From Chamaea fasciata (Eukaryota > Chordata > Aves > Passeriformes > Sylviidae): a DNA stretch of 64,000 nt. The stretch spans positions 3,906,001 to 3,970,000 of the forward strand of contig JARCOQ010000002.1 in the NCBI GenBank assembly GCA_029207755.1, in the 5' to 3' direction. Both the position numbers and the translations under genes were made by a program. This document shows, one piece after another, positions 13,501 to 23,940 of the stretch (its first letter is position 1; the number at the start of each line of letters is the position of its first letter). The notes below the pieces were generated by a model, which worked only from the letters and a program-made list of their open reading frames with translations, was not told the DNA's origin and ran no database searches.

Positions 13501-15164
13501 AAATTAAAACTTACTGCAGTTTCTAAACATGAAGTACAAATCTAAAACTGAATTTCTGTTTTTATGGAAATGCCATGAAAATGGGCAGCTGAAAATGACA
13601 AGCCTCTGGAACTCCTTAACCATCCCATTTACCCCATCAGCATTTCACATGAGAATTTCCTGTCTTAAAGGATGAAGAATTCCAAATGATAGGAATGCTT
13701 GGATTTTTTCTTTCCGAAATAACAAAAAGTGGGTGATGAAAAGATAATTCAGCTAGTTATTACTGGATTCATAATTCCCTGAAATAATGATATATACAAA
13801 ATGTATCACAAAGGCTTCGGCTGATATTGCAGGCTTTGTTTCCTTCTATCATGAAAACTGTAATTTTAAAGTACTTTGTTTTCATCTGATAATGAATGCA
13901 TGATAATGAAATCCAAATGTACAGCATGCAGTGCTTGTAGCACTGTCCTGGGTATCATACATCCCTATAAACACATAAAGGTTTCAGGTTCTTATTTAGC
14001 ATTGTGCTAAAGCGATTTTCAGATTAGCAGGGACTGAAAAATACTTATTTAGTCGACAGCTTAAGCATACGCAGAGAGTTTCATCCCATAGAAGCTCGGT
14101 TTTTCCATTTCTATTCCATTAAGACTACAAAGATGATTCAACACAGCAGTTGTTACGGCTGTTAAAAGCCTTAATCAGGTTAATGTTGTCACATTCATCT
14201 TCCCAGCAACAGGAACTTCAGCGTGCATTGACATTTAACACATCACAAAATAAATGCCTGTAGTGTTTGTAGAACTCTTTTCAAGCAATTCCCTCATTTT
14301 CCCCCCCTGAATCACCTGTTTGTCTAGAAGCAGCAAGGGAAATTAAATTAGATGTTAATATTCTCCCCAAATATTCTGTAACTTACATCAGTCCCTCCTC
14401 AGGAACTGTAAGCTTCTTTCAGCATTTGCTTTTTGTCCCAGAGAAGTCATAAGTAAAGCCAGAAGTTGTTGTAATTGGGGTTTTCTAAAATAGTCTCATT
14501 CTGTGTAAATATTCCTACCTCTGGATTTATTCCCATCTGCCAGGCAAGAAATGAGAGTGCAGGTTTGTAGGGAAGCATTGTCTTTCACAAGGATCTCAAG
14601 GTTAAACTCATCAGGGATGGGGATCTGAAGAGCAGCTTTGCCCCGGCCAGTGTTTGTCTTCTTCATGTTTCCAGACAGACCCTGTGAATTTAAATCTGGA
14701 GCAGAAATTGGGGAACCTGATAGAGAAAAGCAGGAATCTGAAAATATGTTCCCCAAGAGCTGGGCTAGAAGGGTCTGTTCCTCAGAAATTAAGCCAAAGC
14801 ATAGGAATGCTTCACTACTTCCAAACCAGTAAACTGAAGGAAACTCAGAGTTAAAAATCTGAAGAGTAAACTCAAAAATCATGGAAACAGGAAAAGGCAA
14901 TCAAAGGACTCTGCGAGTTCTTGAAAGTTCATTGGAGGGGTGGCACACTTATTTGTGGCTATGATGTCAACTACTCTGGTGGAATCTGGAGAAACAAAAC
15001 GGGACCACCCCTTTGAAAATCTGCTGCTGAGCATGAGAGTATAAATTTCCCTCTGCACAGCACAATGCAGGTTTGGCTTTACAGGTTTAAGTCCCCTAGA
15101 GCAGAATTCAACCTTCAGGAGTTTCACTGTGTTATTTGAAATCTAATGGAAATCCTCACATGGT

Positions 15165-15220
15165 TCACTTGGACTTGCTGACCTCCAGAGGTCCTTTCCA
15201 ACCTCAGCTATTCTGTGATT
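15165..15220 (+). repeat. CR1 LINE 3'-end fragment
   Basis: The text GGACTTGCTGACCTCCAGAG then GTCCTTTCCAACCTCAGC and ATTCTGTGATT is the 3' end of the CR1 retrotransposon as found across bird genomes. The copy is severely 5'-truncated, about 56 bases, in sense orientation to EPHA6. Recognition is from memory of the CR1 consensus. Confidence 0.8.
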
Positions 15221-15767
15221 TCAGCTGGGGTTAAGCACAGTAATTTTTGTCAATTCTTGTTATGCTCTAATATTTTGTGATGTCTGTTGCAAAATACTAT
15301 TTTAGTGATCTTGAAAATCAGATTTTTCTGAGACATATGAATCATTCAGGTAAGAGTTTAGGCATACCACTCTATCATCCTTTGCATTCATGAACCAGAA
15401 AGCTCTAAAATAAATTAAGAGCATATTCTAAATCATTGAAAAATGTTTATATTCTCTAAATGTACTGAAAACATGATCCAGCAAATTCATCAGGGATAAA
15501 TTTTTTCCCTGCTTCTGATTTTTTTTTTTCCATTGCAAGTCAAGCCTTTTGAGTGCTCTAAAAATTGTAATCTGACATCATAATTTCCAAGTTTTATAAA
15601 GCCATTCCTTATAAAAACCTTCCATATGTTCCCTCATAAAAGATTATGAAGTAATGTGCCATTCCTGGTGGTCTAGGAAGGATAAATCAATAAAATCATG
15701 TGAGAGAAAAGTCGACCGGTTTTCAGTAGTTTCCATAACGGGCATATTTCAAATAATTTTGGGGAGA

Positions 15768-15791
15768 AAAAAATGCTCTAAAAAATGCTCT
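15768..15791 (+). repeat. 12-bp direct tandem duplication
   Basis: AAAAAATGCTCT occurs twice in tandem (15768-15779, 15780-15791). It is probably a slippage product. Confidence 0.8.
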
Positions 15792-17201
15792 AACCCTTCT
15801 AACTTCCCCAAGGAAACACCAGTAACAATAAAAACCAGGTTTTATTTTAGAACGGGAAGTGCTCATAACAGAAGTCAGTCTTCCAACAGACATGAAGTGA
15901 TAAAATTGGATAATTCCCCTATGCAGGAAAACTTTCTGCATTCTGTCCTCCAGTATTTTGTTACTAAACGTTCAGCCCACCCTGCACGAAAATGCAGCTT
16001 GGAGTGAAAACAGCCAGTTGCGTCCTGCCACACTGAAGGCAAAAGCTCCACCAAAGCCTTCATCTGCAGAGTTCCTGAGAACTTTCTCTTAGCTGGGTTT
16101 TAACAATCCCTGCATGGAAAGCATCAAGAGAACTGACTGTACAGAATCAAATAGCAATGGGGGTTTTTACATTAAATACACCACCCGTGCTTTTTTCCTT
16201 TTTTTTTCTTTTTTTCCAAACCAAACCTCTGGGAAAGGAACAACAGCCTAAAGTCTCCTTTTGCTGGTGCCAATAAAGAGATGGTACTTGTACAGACAAA
16301 TAGAAGAAGGCAGTCGTGACCTCTCTAGAGCTTCTCAATCCGGTTTGTTAGATTAAGTGGCCAAAGAGCTGCTTTTGAATTTGTAGCTGTTCAGAATCAC
16401 CCAGCACCATGAAATGGTCAATTCCACCTGCAGAAAGAACTGAAGTGTAATAAATAAGGAAAACCAGCAGTGACAAAGTGCAGGGCACAGTTTTGTTGCT
16501 GGTGCAAGGCCATGGGATGTGGGCTGGGGGCAGTGGCTGTTCCTCCTGGCTGGCCATGCTGTGAGCATGCAGTGCCAATAAATGGGTGTGAATTAATGTC
16601 TGTGCTCTGGAGCTGAACTAAGCATATGGATTTCCTTTGCCCAGCCACCTTCTCCTGCCCTTCTGCTCAGTGGGATAACATCCTACTAAACCCATGCCAG
16701 TTTAGCATGCTGTACCAGTGACTTCCCTCTCAAATTCCACAATTCGTGGGATGATACTCCCCCAGGAACAACAGCCGAAGGTGGAAGGCAGGCTAATTGA
16801 TTCAGCACTCCCCCAGTGCCTCTGAGCTCAGGCACTTAGCTGCAATTATTGTGAAACAAAAGAATTTACACCGAGTTATAAACTGGTATCACAGGGCTCA
16901 GAAAGTGGGGGGTGCTTCATGAACTGTCAGCTATTCCGAGTATTGCCATGTACCTCTACAGTTTCAACACACTTTTCCAGCTAATATTGTAACTCATGTG
17001 GTTTCCCGTGTTAAGGTGACGCAATGTGCATGGTGGGTAACTGTGGAGCAGGGAGAGGTTGGGGTTTTCTCCTCAATAAATCCGTGACTGTAAGCTGCTG
17101 AATAACAACTGCGTTTGAGGGCACTGAGGAACCATGGCTTAATGTTCTTGTCTCCTTTTCCCAGTTCAGAATCTTGTACTGAAAGATCTTTCCCTTAGTG
17201 T

Positions 17202-17635
17202 TGATGCCTTGGGAAGGCTGACCTGGAACAGAGACTAGACAGAGCTAAGAGAATAAAGTAGGTATTTATTGAAAGGCATTTAAGGCTACACCCAAGGTGG
17301 ACCCAAAATGGTCACAAAATGGACAAGCAGTCACGAGGTCTCACACTTTTGTAAGTTTCGGTCCATTTGCATGTTAAAGCAATCATTTAATTGTCCAATT
17401 ACAGCTTCAGATTATGAAGTCCCATCCTTCTTATTTTCTCTCTTCAGTCTACTGTTGTTTATGCTTTTGGGCCTGGAAACTTGTAACCATTGTCCTTGGT
17501 CTCCAGCAGGAAAAGGATTTGTTTGTCTACCTCCTCTGCGAAAAAAAGCTGACTGGCACTTAATATGAGGCTCAGATCTACACCCCTAGGCAGCACAGAA
17601 TCTGAGAAACGTGAAAGCTGAAACTTAAGGCGTCA
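17202..17635. mobile_element. Probable solo LTR of an avian endogenous retrovirus (non-coding)
   Basis: The block reminds me strongly of an interspersed repeat of songbird genomes: AATAAAGTAGGTATTTATTG near 17250, then a stretch around CACGAGGTCTCACACTTTTG near 17333, then TCTCCAGCAGGAAAAGG near 17501. It is bounded by imperfect inverted ends, TGATGCC at the left and GGCGTCA at the right. This is the TG...CA pattern expected of an LTR, and the length is about 434 bases. The flanks AGTGT and AGTAT could be a decayed target duplication if the final A is shared. An AATAAA within the + strand suggests a polyadenylation signal, but the orientation is not settled. No internal viral gene is present, so a solo LTR is the simplest reading. 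The family name is not claimed. Confidence 0.45.
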
Positions 17636-17754
17636 GTATGAGCGCACCCACTGCAAAAATGAGCGTTAATTTTTGCAGAAAACAGCCGAAGTGGTGGGAA
17701 GCACGAGTCTCAGTATGATGTGGATTGACAGAATGGCATAATTTCTCAAGAAAT

Positions 17755-17812
17755 CTGGTTAAGTAGCTGACTCCAGGGGTCCCTTCCAACCTTACACATT
17801 CTGTGATTCTCT
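17755..17812 (+). repeat. CR1 LINE 3'-end fragment
   Basis: GACTCCAGGGGTCCCTTCCA, ACCTTACACATT and CTGTGATTCTCT match the CR1 3' terminus with its short direct-repeat tail. It is strongly 5'-truncated and sense to EPHA6. It lies about 120 bases after the probable LTR. Confidence 0.8.
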
Positions 17813-20581
17813 GTAATTCATTCAAATATTTCATGAATGTTTATGCCGGCAAGTAAATATTTGAGTAACTTCTAAACCACTGTAAATGCCCAAAGCTCTT
17901 ATCAAAGCTCCGTCCATCTGGTGGTGATTGATGTGTCATAACAAGAATTAATTTGCTTTATCTGCAGTGGTTGTCACCTTTCCACTATAAAATCACATAA
18001 TCAAGTCTCAAACCCTTTTCACATTGTGCACGTGATGAAAAAACCACACCTGGGGCTGAAAAAAAAAGTTAATCCTGGGGCTGTTTTTTATTTTAGAGCC
18101 ATGCCTGTTTTAAGATGAATGAACTTTTAACCTCTCATTTGTCTGCATTTTTTTCTTGATGGATACCGCTCAGGGCGGAACGTTACCAACCTTGTCCTTT
18201 TCAGAAGGTGTTTGTGGACTTCTAGGAGACTAAATGAGGTCTTGTTCTTGTAACTCTTGAGTTCTGCTCAGTCAGAGACATTTCTGGGGTGACAGGAGAC
18301 TGGATGGGATTCAGTTGCCTAAAACGACACTCGGTGTCTGCTCTTAAATATCGAACTCCTGCTTTGCCTCTTACTGCCACTTTCAGAGTGTAAATCTCCT
18401 GCTGATCCTGTCATGTCTGCCCCTCAGCTGGGAATGTCTCAGATTTTTAAAAGCATCTCAGATGACACAAACCATTTACACTTAAGCAACTGAAGCCTAG
18501 CTTTTGAGTGTGAGAGAAAAGTGTTATTTATATGTGTTCTTTTAGTGATTTGCTGCTTATAAAAACGCCAGTAATTTTAGTTCTCTTCTTAGTATTCGTA
18601 GATTTGTGTGCTCTAAAATTCACTGCTCCTTGTTTTTGGTTTTTTTTTTTTATTATTTCTGAATATGTACCATAAGTGAAATAAGTTTGGGGTTGTCTTC
18701 AATAATTTCAATAACAAAGTAATTTATTGTAAGTCTGTTGGAAAATTGGAATTATTTGCCACTTAACCGAATTTAAATAAAGGAAAACATCAATTGTGAA
18801 GCTGAAGCCGTTTGGCTTTTCTGAAGGTTTGTACACGCGGTGTGTGACTCAGTGGCTGTACTTTATGGTTGGTATAATTCATATTTTGAAACAGAGGAGC
18901 AATGTTCTGTTGGGGAAGTCTTCACATGTTCATTATTTAGCCTTTAAGGTTTGAGATGCTGTTTAGTACCAAACATCTTGAAGTTAATGGAACAATTTCC
19001 ATTTTAAAATTGAATTTTTGTGTACTGCCTTCTGTACTGTCTGTCACGGATCACTTCTGTAATATTTCAAAGTGAAAGCCATGGAATTTGGGAACACTTT
19101 TATAGGAATGCCAAACACTTCACTTGAGTGTCCAGAGGGAAAACTTACCTTTAGCCATCAGATATACAAGTACTACATCTAGATCACCAATTAAATTAAT
19201 TCTTTTTCCACAGACTGCAGCATGTCTAATTAACAAATTTAAGGGACAGATGGATTGAGGGGAAACATTCTAACTCCTCCTCGAAAATAAAAGTAAAAAA
19301 CTCAAAGCTCTCTTAAGCTACTTTAAATTCAGCAAGTGCATGTGTGTTTTGAGAGTAAATTTTCCTCACTGTATTTTTATTAGTGGGAAAAAACATCCCA
19401 ACTGTTGAGGGTCACTTGTTTTTCTCATTGTGTATAAAGATCAAGGTGCTTTCTGTCTCTTAAAAGAACAGCTATGAAGTACCTGCAAAGGTGAGGAAAA
19501 CAAACTTGCCACTGCCTAACTTTCTGGATGGATGCTTACTCGATGCACTTGCAAAAATACCCAGATTATTCTGATTGTCAGTTTAGATTTATTGCCAGGT
19601 GGGAGGACCTTGACCCTGTGCTTTTAAGTGAGGTGTGCAGAGCTGTCATTTCAGATCCATCTTTGACACTGGCACTCACTGAGCACTAACATGAGGAAGT
19701 TGAAAGGATTGTCTGCAGATCTCTGTACAAATGCTGAAACCGTGAATCAAATGCTAAGGTGTCTTCATTTCTCCCCACTGCAGTAGACGTGTCACAAATA
19801 TTTGCTTTAAAATGAGATCATCATTGTTTCCAGGAATAAAACTGTAGATGCAGGCAATGACAAGAATATACAGTTTGTTATATTGAAAGCGTGAAACGTG
19901 TCGAGCTTCTGGTGAGAGCAAAGCAGAAAGAGGCCGTGGCCACATTGCCTAAAATCAAAAAGTTGCAATTACATGAAAAATATATTAAAAAGCTAAAACT
20001 CTTTAGGCATCATCCATACTCCTGGGTTTTGCCTCTATCAGTGTATTGACAGGTGTTGGGAGGTGTGACAGAAGCTCTGACTGATGGAGCTGCCTTGACA
20101 AAGAATTCAGTATTTTAGCTGCAAATTCTGGTTCCCCTTTGCCTGACATGACTTTTTTCAGGTGGCTTTAGAATACCGGTGTAAAACAGCTTTGCTGGTA
20201 CAGCCTCACCTCCACTGGTCTGTCTTTGATTTGAACACAAAATTGTAACATGCCTCTATGGTGGAGTCATTTGGAATGCGTTTTGAGTATCCCACAGGTG
20301 CAATTCGCTGTTGAAACACCCAATTTTTCTACTGCTCCTAGAAGTGCTGGAATTCTCCATTTGCAAACAATGCAGAAAACCTTTCTCTGGTGAAAGCTGT
20401 GTATTGTATGACTTGGTTAAAAAGCAAACAAAGGCTTTTAACTGTTTTTCATGAGATCTGTTCCCGTGACACCACCGTTAACTCTGCAGACATTTGGTTG
20501 TTCTTTCTTTAAACAGTCAGCTTCTTTTGTCAGCCAGAGAACAAGTCATTTGATTAATGATCATTTTTATTTCTTTGAAAG

Positions 20582-20704
20582 GATCCTTTCCGACCATTGG
20601 GGTGAAGTCTCTTTCGAGATTCCTGAGGGCGGGATTTTTAAATAGCATCCTGGCCTCACATCCAGTGGCAGGGGGTGGATCTTTACCCCCCAGCATTTCC
20701 TCTG
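20582..20704 (+). CDS. EPHA6: EPHA6 in-frame cassette exon: 41-residue insert in the kinase N-lobe (123 bp)
   Basis: The exon follows a TTTCTTTGAAAG acceptor and ends at donor G|GTAGGT. Its phases (two leading bases, one trailing base) match the flanking 186- and 62-bp exons, so it can be included or skipped without shifting the frame. It reads RSFPTIGV, then FLRAGFLNSI, then HPVAGGGSLPP and ends SSG, joining to RPVMIVVEY. With the insert, VTK-S-RP becomes VTK-R-(40 residues)-G-RP. I recall a closely similar insert in the human EPHA6 reference protein, and most other Eph receptors have none. It falls between beta-4 and beta-5, a few residues before the hinge. It is rich in Ser, Gly and Pro at its end and probably forms an extended loop. 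The acceptor looks weak, which fits optional use. Whether this bird expresses it is not visible from DNA. Confidence 0.85.
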
Positions 20705-22315
20705 GTAGGTATTCCAGCCTGTTCCCACACATCAATTGTTTTTTTTTTTTCCTTTGCTCTCTGCCCCATCTCTCCACACATCTCAGGGAAATAAAATTTG
20801 GTATTGGTCCTTCCCAGTAAAAAGCCAAAGCAAAAGGAAATGGAAAAGATGATAACTTCTTGGGAACGAGCCATTTTCCTGAATTAATGTAAAGGAGAAA
20901 TTGTGAGGGAAGGTGGTCTGCAGTTACGTGGCCAACCTAAATATTGGAAGAGAAAGCCTGGTATCCTCTAATCATCCATTTCATGAAGCATCTCCATGTG
21001 TATTTGTCCTGGTTTAAGGCAGAAGGAGAACTCTAAACATGCCACCGTAAAATCGTGGAATTTGTGTGACTCTGTGACTCTTCCCTAAAAATTTATATTC
21101 CCTTGCTAAAACACAGAAGCCAAACGAATTTGGAAAGGGAAGACTTAATTATGTATTAATTAGGTGTTCGAAACCTTTGTGTGCTTTGGTAGCTGCAAGC
21201 TGTGTCTCATGAAAACTGCCTCTTTTTTTTTTTTTTTTAATAACTTTTACCATGATTTAAACTCCTCTAATTCGCTTTAAATGATTGAGGACAGGTTAGA
21301 GGCATCCTTTCCAAGACAGGCTACTTGTGTTACCCATTCTCTTCTGGAGCCATCAAACACCATCTTCCATCGAAAGTAATAAATGAAGAGTAAATGTAAC
21401 TATAGTTAGTTAAAACCGAATCGCAGTTTCTTTCCTAACGACATATTTCTGTGTAAAAATGGATCTGTGCATGGGCCAATGTCAGTCTGGTATCTTTTCT
21501 GGACATCCCGCATTATCTGCAGTGTTACTTCAAAGTTTTCCTTGAAATTAAAAAAAAAAATCTGTTAAAAAGAGGGAGAAAATTGGAAAATTACATAATG
21601 TTATTGACTTGCTATACAAAAGAAACTATTGTACTTCTCTGTGCCCCATTTTATCTACTGCAGGAATTCTAATTACAAGATGATTCTCGCTTTTCTTTTT
21701 ATTTCAAGTGCTATTATTTCTTTCTTTGCTTTCTTTGAATGGAAGCGTCTCAGCAGCTCTGATGTCTTTTCTTCTGACTGTTTGGGTTTCTTTTGTCGAC
21801 AGTTTGTGAAATACTTGCCCTATTTTTTTTTCCCCATGGGGTATCTCAGAGTGTTTAATATCCCTTAGGTATTGTGGCAGTCAGCATCACAATGAGGTGG
21901 TACCTGGAACTAAACAACTGTTGAAGAGGAAATACTGCAGGCCCCATAAAATTCTCTGTTTTGAACACGGTGTTATGTAGAGCATCCCACTGATTCCATT
22001 AAATTACAAATTACCTCAAATTCATGAACTGGCTTCTCACCTACCTCCCTACCTACAAGTTAATTTTGTAAGATCCTCAGGATTGTTGTTTTCTGAGTGC
22101 TTGTAAAGCTTTTGATCTTGAGGATTTCAAACTTTTAAATGCAGGTTTTTTTAATGAAACTCATTCACAATGCCGTGCTATTAAGTGTCTTTTACCAATA
22201 ATTCTGATTCAATCTGATGAAACACTGAAAATGGGGGGGAAATGGAAATGCAACTGCATGGTGTGCAACATCACAAGGAGACAAATGCTGTTGTTTGATC
22301 GTGTCAAAAGCCACC

Positions 22316-22347
22316 AAAAAAAAAAAAAGAAACAAACAAACAAACAA
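22316..22347 (+). repeat. A-rich (CAAA)n low-complexity tract
   Basis: A 12-base A run is followed by GAAACAAACAAACAAACAAA. It is simple sequence and non-coding. Confidence 0.85.
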
Positions 22348-22717
22348 AAAAGTGGGCAAAGCAGCAACCCCAGAAAACAAGAAGTTGAGAGGCAATGAAG
22401 AGCTGTGATAAAACCAATGGATGAGCTGTGTTCCTTTGAGAAACAGCAATGCATGTGAGGGAGCGGGTGGCATGAAACTCTGCAGTGCAGGTCAGAAATT
22501 GCTGCTAACTGTTGCATCTCAACAATCTTACCTGTAGTGCTGCTATTCAGCTCTTCCTTTTTTACTTTATCATATTTACATCTATATTAAGCACGGTAAA
22601 AATTCTAATTGCCTCTTTTTGTATCAGAGATGACCAGGGGATGCCCTTTCCATTTCTAAATCGCTAAAAGTGGCTTTGCTTTACATGTGAGCAAAAAAAT
22701 CCCACACACTTTTGAAA

Positions 22718-22802
22718 AACAAACAAACGAAAACCAACAACAACAAAAAACAAACAACCAAACAAAAAAAACCCAAAATCAAAAAAAAACCCACAAAAAA
22801 AA
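22718..22802 (+). repeat. A/C-rich low-complexity tract
   Basis: About 85 bases made almost only of A and C, with AAAC, AACA and AAACCC units. It has the reverse-complement composition of the T/G-rich tracts at 1037 and 60680. In the sense transcript it would be CA-rich. Confidence 0.85.
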
Positions 22803-23926
22803 AATCTCGACAAGGCAGTGCTGATCTGGGATGTGGGAGACTCAGAGCTGACTCTCTTGCTGTGCATGATTGAGTGCAGATGTTTGGGCTTGTGTTGGAC
22901 AGTAGCCCTCATAAGCCTAACGGAGGTACTTAGCATTTAATAACTGCAGAATTATAACCTAATTGTTTCACATAATGGCTATGGGTAAGATTTCAGTTAA
23001 TTTAACTGCATGGGAGACTTAAAATGCCAGCATTATTCTGCTGTTAGGATCATTGGGAACAAAGATAATGAGATGCTTTTTATTTACCAAAACCTTTAAC
23101 TCAAGCTAAGTGGCAGATTCCCTTCCAAATACTTTGAAAATGTTATCCTTACTAAAGATTAAATGCTTTTAGATCTTTTTGCTACAAAATTTGCCACAGA
23201 TGTTTTAATGAAACACGGAACTAAACTAGAAAGCCTGCTATAAATAAGTGTCTGGAAAGCAGCTTGGCAGTACCATGAAGCTGTTGGTTTCCTTTTTTCC
23301 CTTTCTACTTTAATCTCAGTAGTTGAGAGGAGTGTATTTCTTTCACCATTGCATTGACAGCTGATGTTCAGTTTTGTATAATTCAGCTTTTACACTGTGC
23401 AGAGGTTCTCTTATGTAAAAGGTATCCTCATTTAGCCAAGTTAAAGATTAATTTATGCTGCTGGGGTGAGGCATTACATCTTTCTGCATAAATAGATTGT
23501 TTCGAATGTGGGTGATTTTTAAGCCTAGACATGACTTCTAAAGCAATAGTGCTTATGTTTGATAGTTACATCAAAAGTCTGTCACTGCTGTGCAGCAGTT
23601 TCACCAGAAGCAAAACTTAAGGCAAGCCTGCAAAATTTCTCCTAGATTCTTGCAAAAACGAGCCCATTTTCAGACAACAGCTTCCTTTTTATTTAGCGAT
23701 CATTTATGTCACAAATCTCTTCATTCCTTGTTATTCCACCTGTTAGCAGTACAAATTGACATGACTTAGCTGATGCAGGTCTGCAATGACAGATGGATTC
23801 ACATGAGCAGTAAGTACTTTTTCACTGGTGATAGCCTTGCTCATATTAAATGGAATTCTTCAACCACTTAACATTTACACTCCTCACTATATTGATGCTG
23901 GCACCAGCTGTGCAAGCTTCTGTGTG

Positions 23927-23940
23927 ACACACACACACAC
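23927..23940 (+). repeat. Short (CA)7 microsatellite
   Basis: Seven AC dinucleotides, followed by CCCACG. Probably too short to be highly variable. Confidence 0.8.

Larger units (their letters stand above)
6431..20581 (+). other. EPHA6: EPHA6 intron upstream of the cassette exon (14151 bp)
   Basis: This is the first half of a 26.6-kb intron when the cassette exon is skipped. It contains a short hairpin-forming repeat (7527-7573), a minus-strand open frame with exon-like borders (about 14500-14700), two CR1 3'-end fragments (15165-15220, 17755-17812), a probable solo LTR (17202-17635) and a small direct duplication (15768-15791). The rest is unremarkable AT-rich sequence. I recognise no other gene in it. 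Confidence 0.85.
21468..23012 (+). promoter_or_regulatory. Cluster of TGCATG (RBFOX-type) motifs downstream of the cassette exon
   Basis: TGCATG occurs at 21468, 22255, 22450, 22863 and 23007: five sense-strand copies in about 1.5 kb. Random sequence would give less than one. TGCATG is the binding element of RBFOX splicing factors, which promote exon inclusion when bound downstream. The nearest copy is 764 bases from the cassette donor. A regulatory role is inference. The hexamer also occurs elsewhere in the window at somewhat above the expected rate. Confidence 0.3.

Noticed and set aside
21005..21090. TTGTCCTGGTTTAAGGC text resembling the start of some avian LTRs, also CTGGTTTAAG near 28851
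   Set aside because: Only about 15-20 bases are suggestive and the following sequence is not recognised. Too little to call an element.
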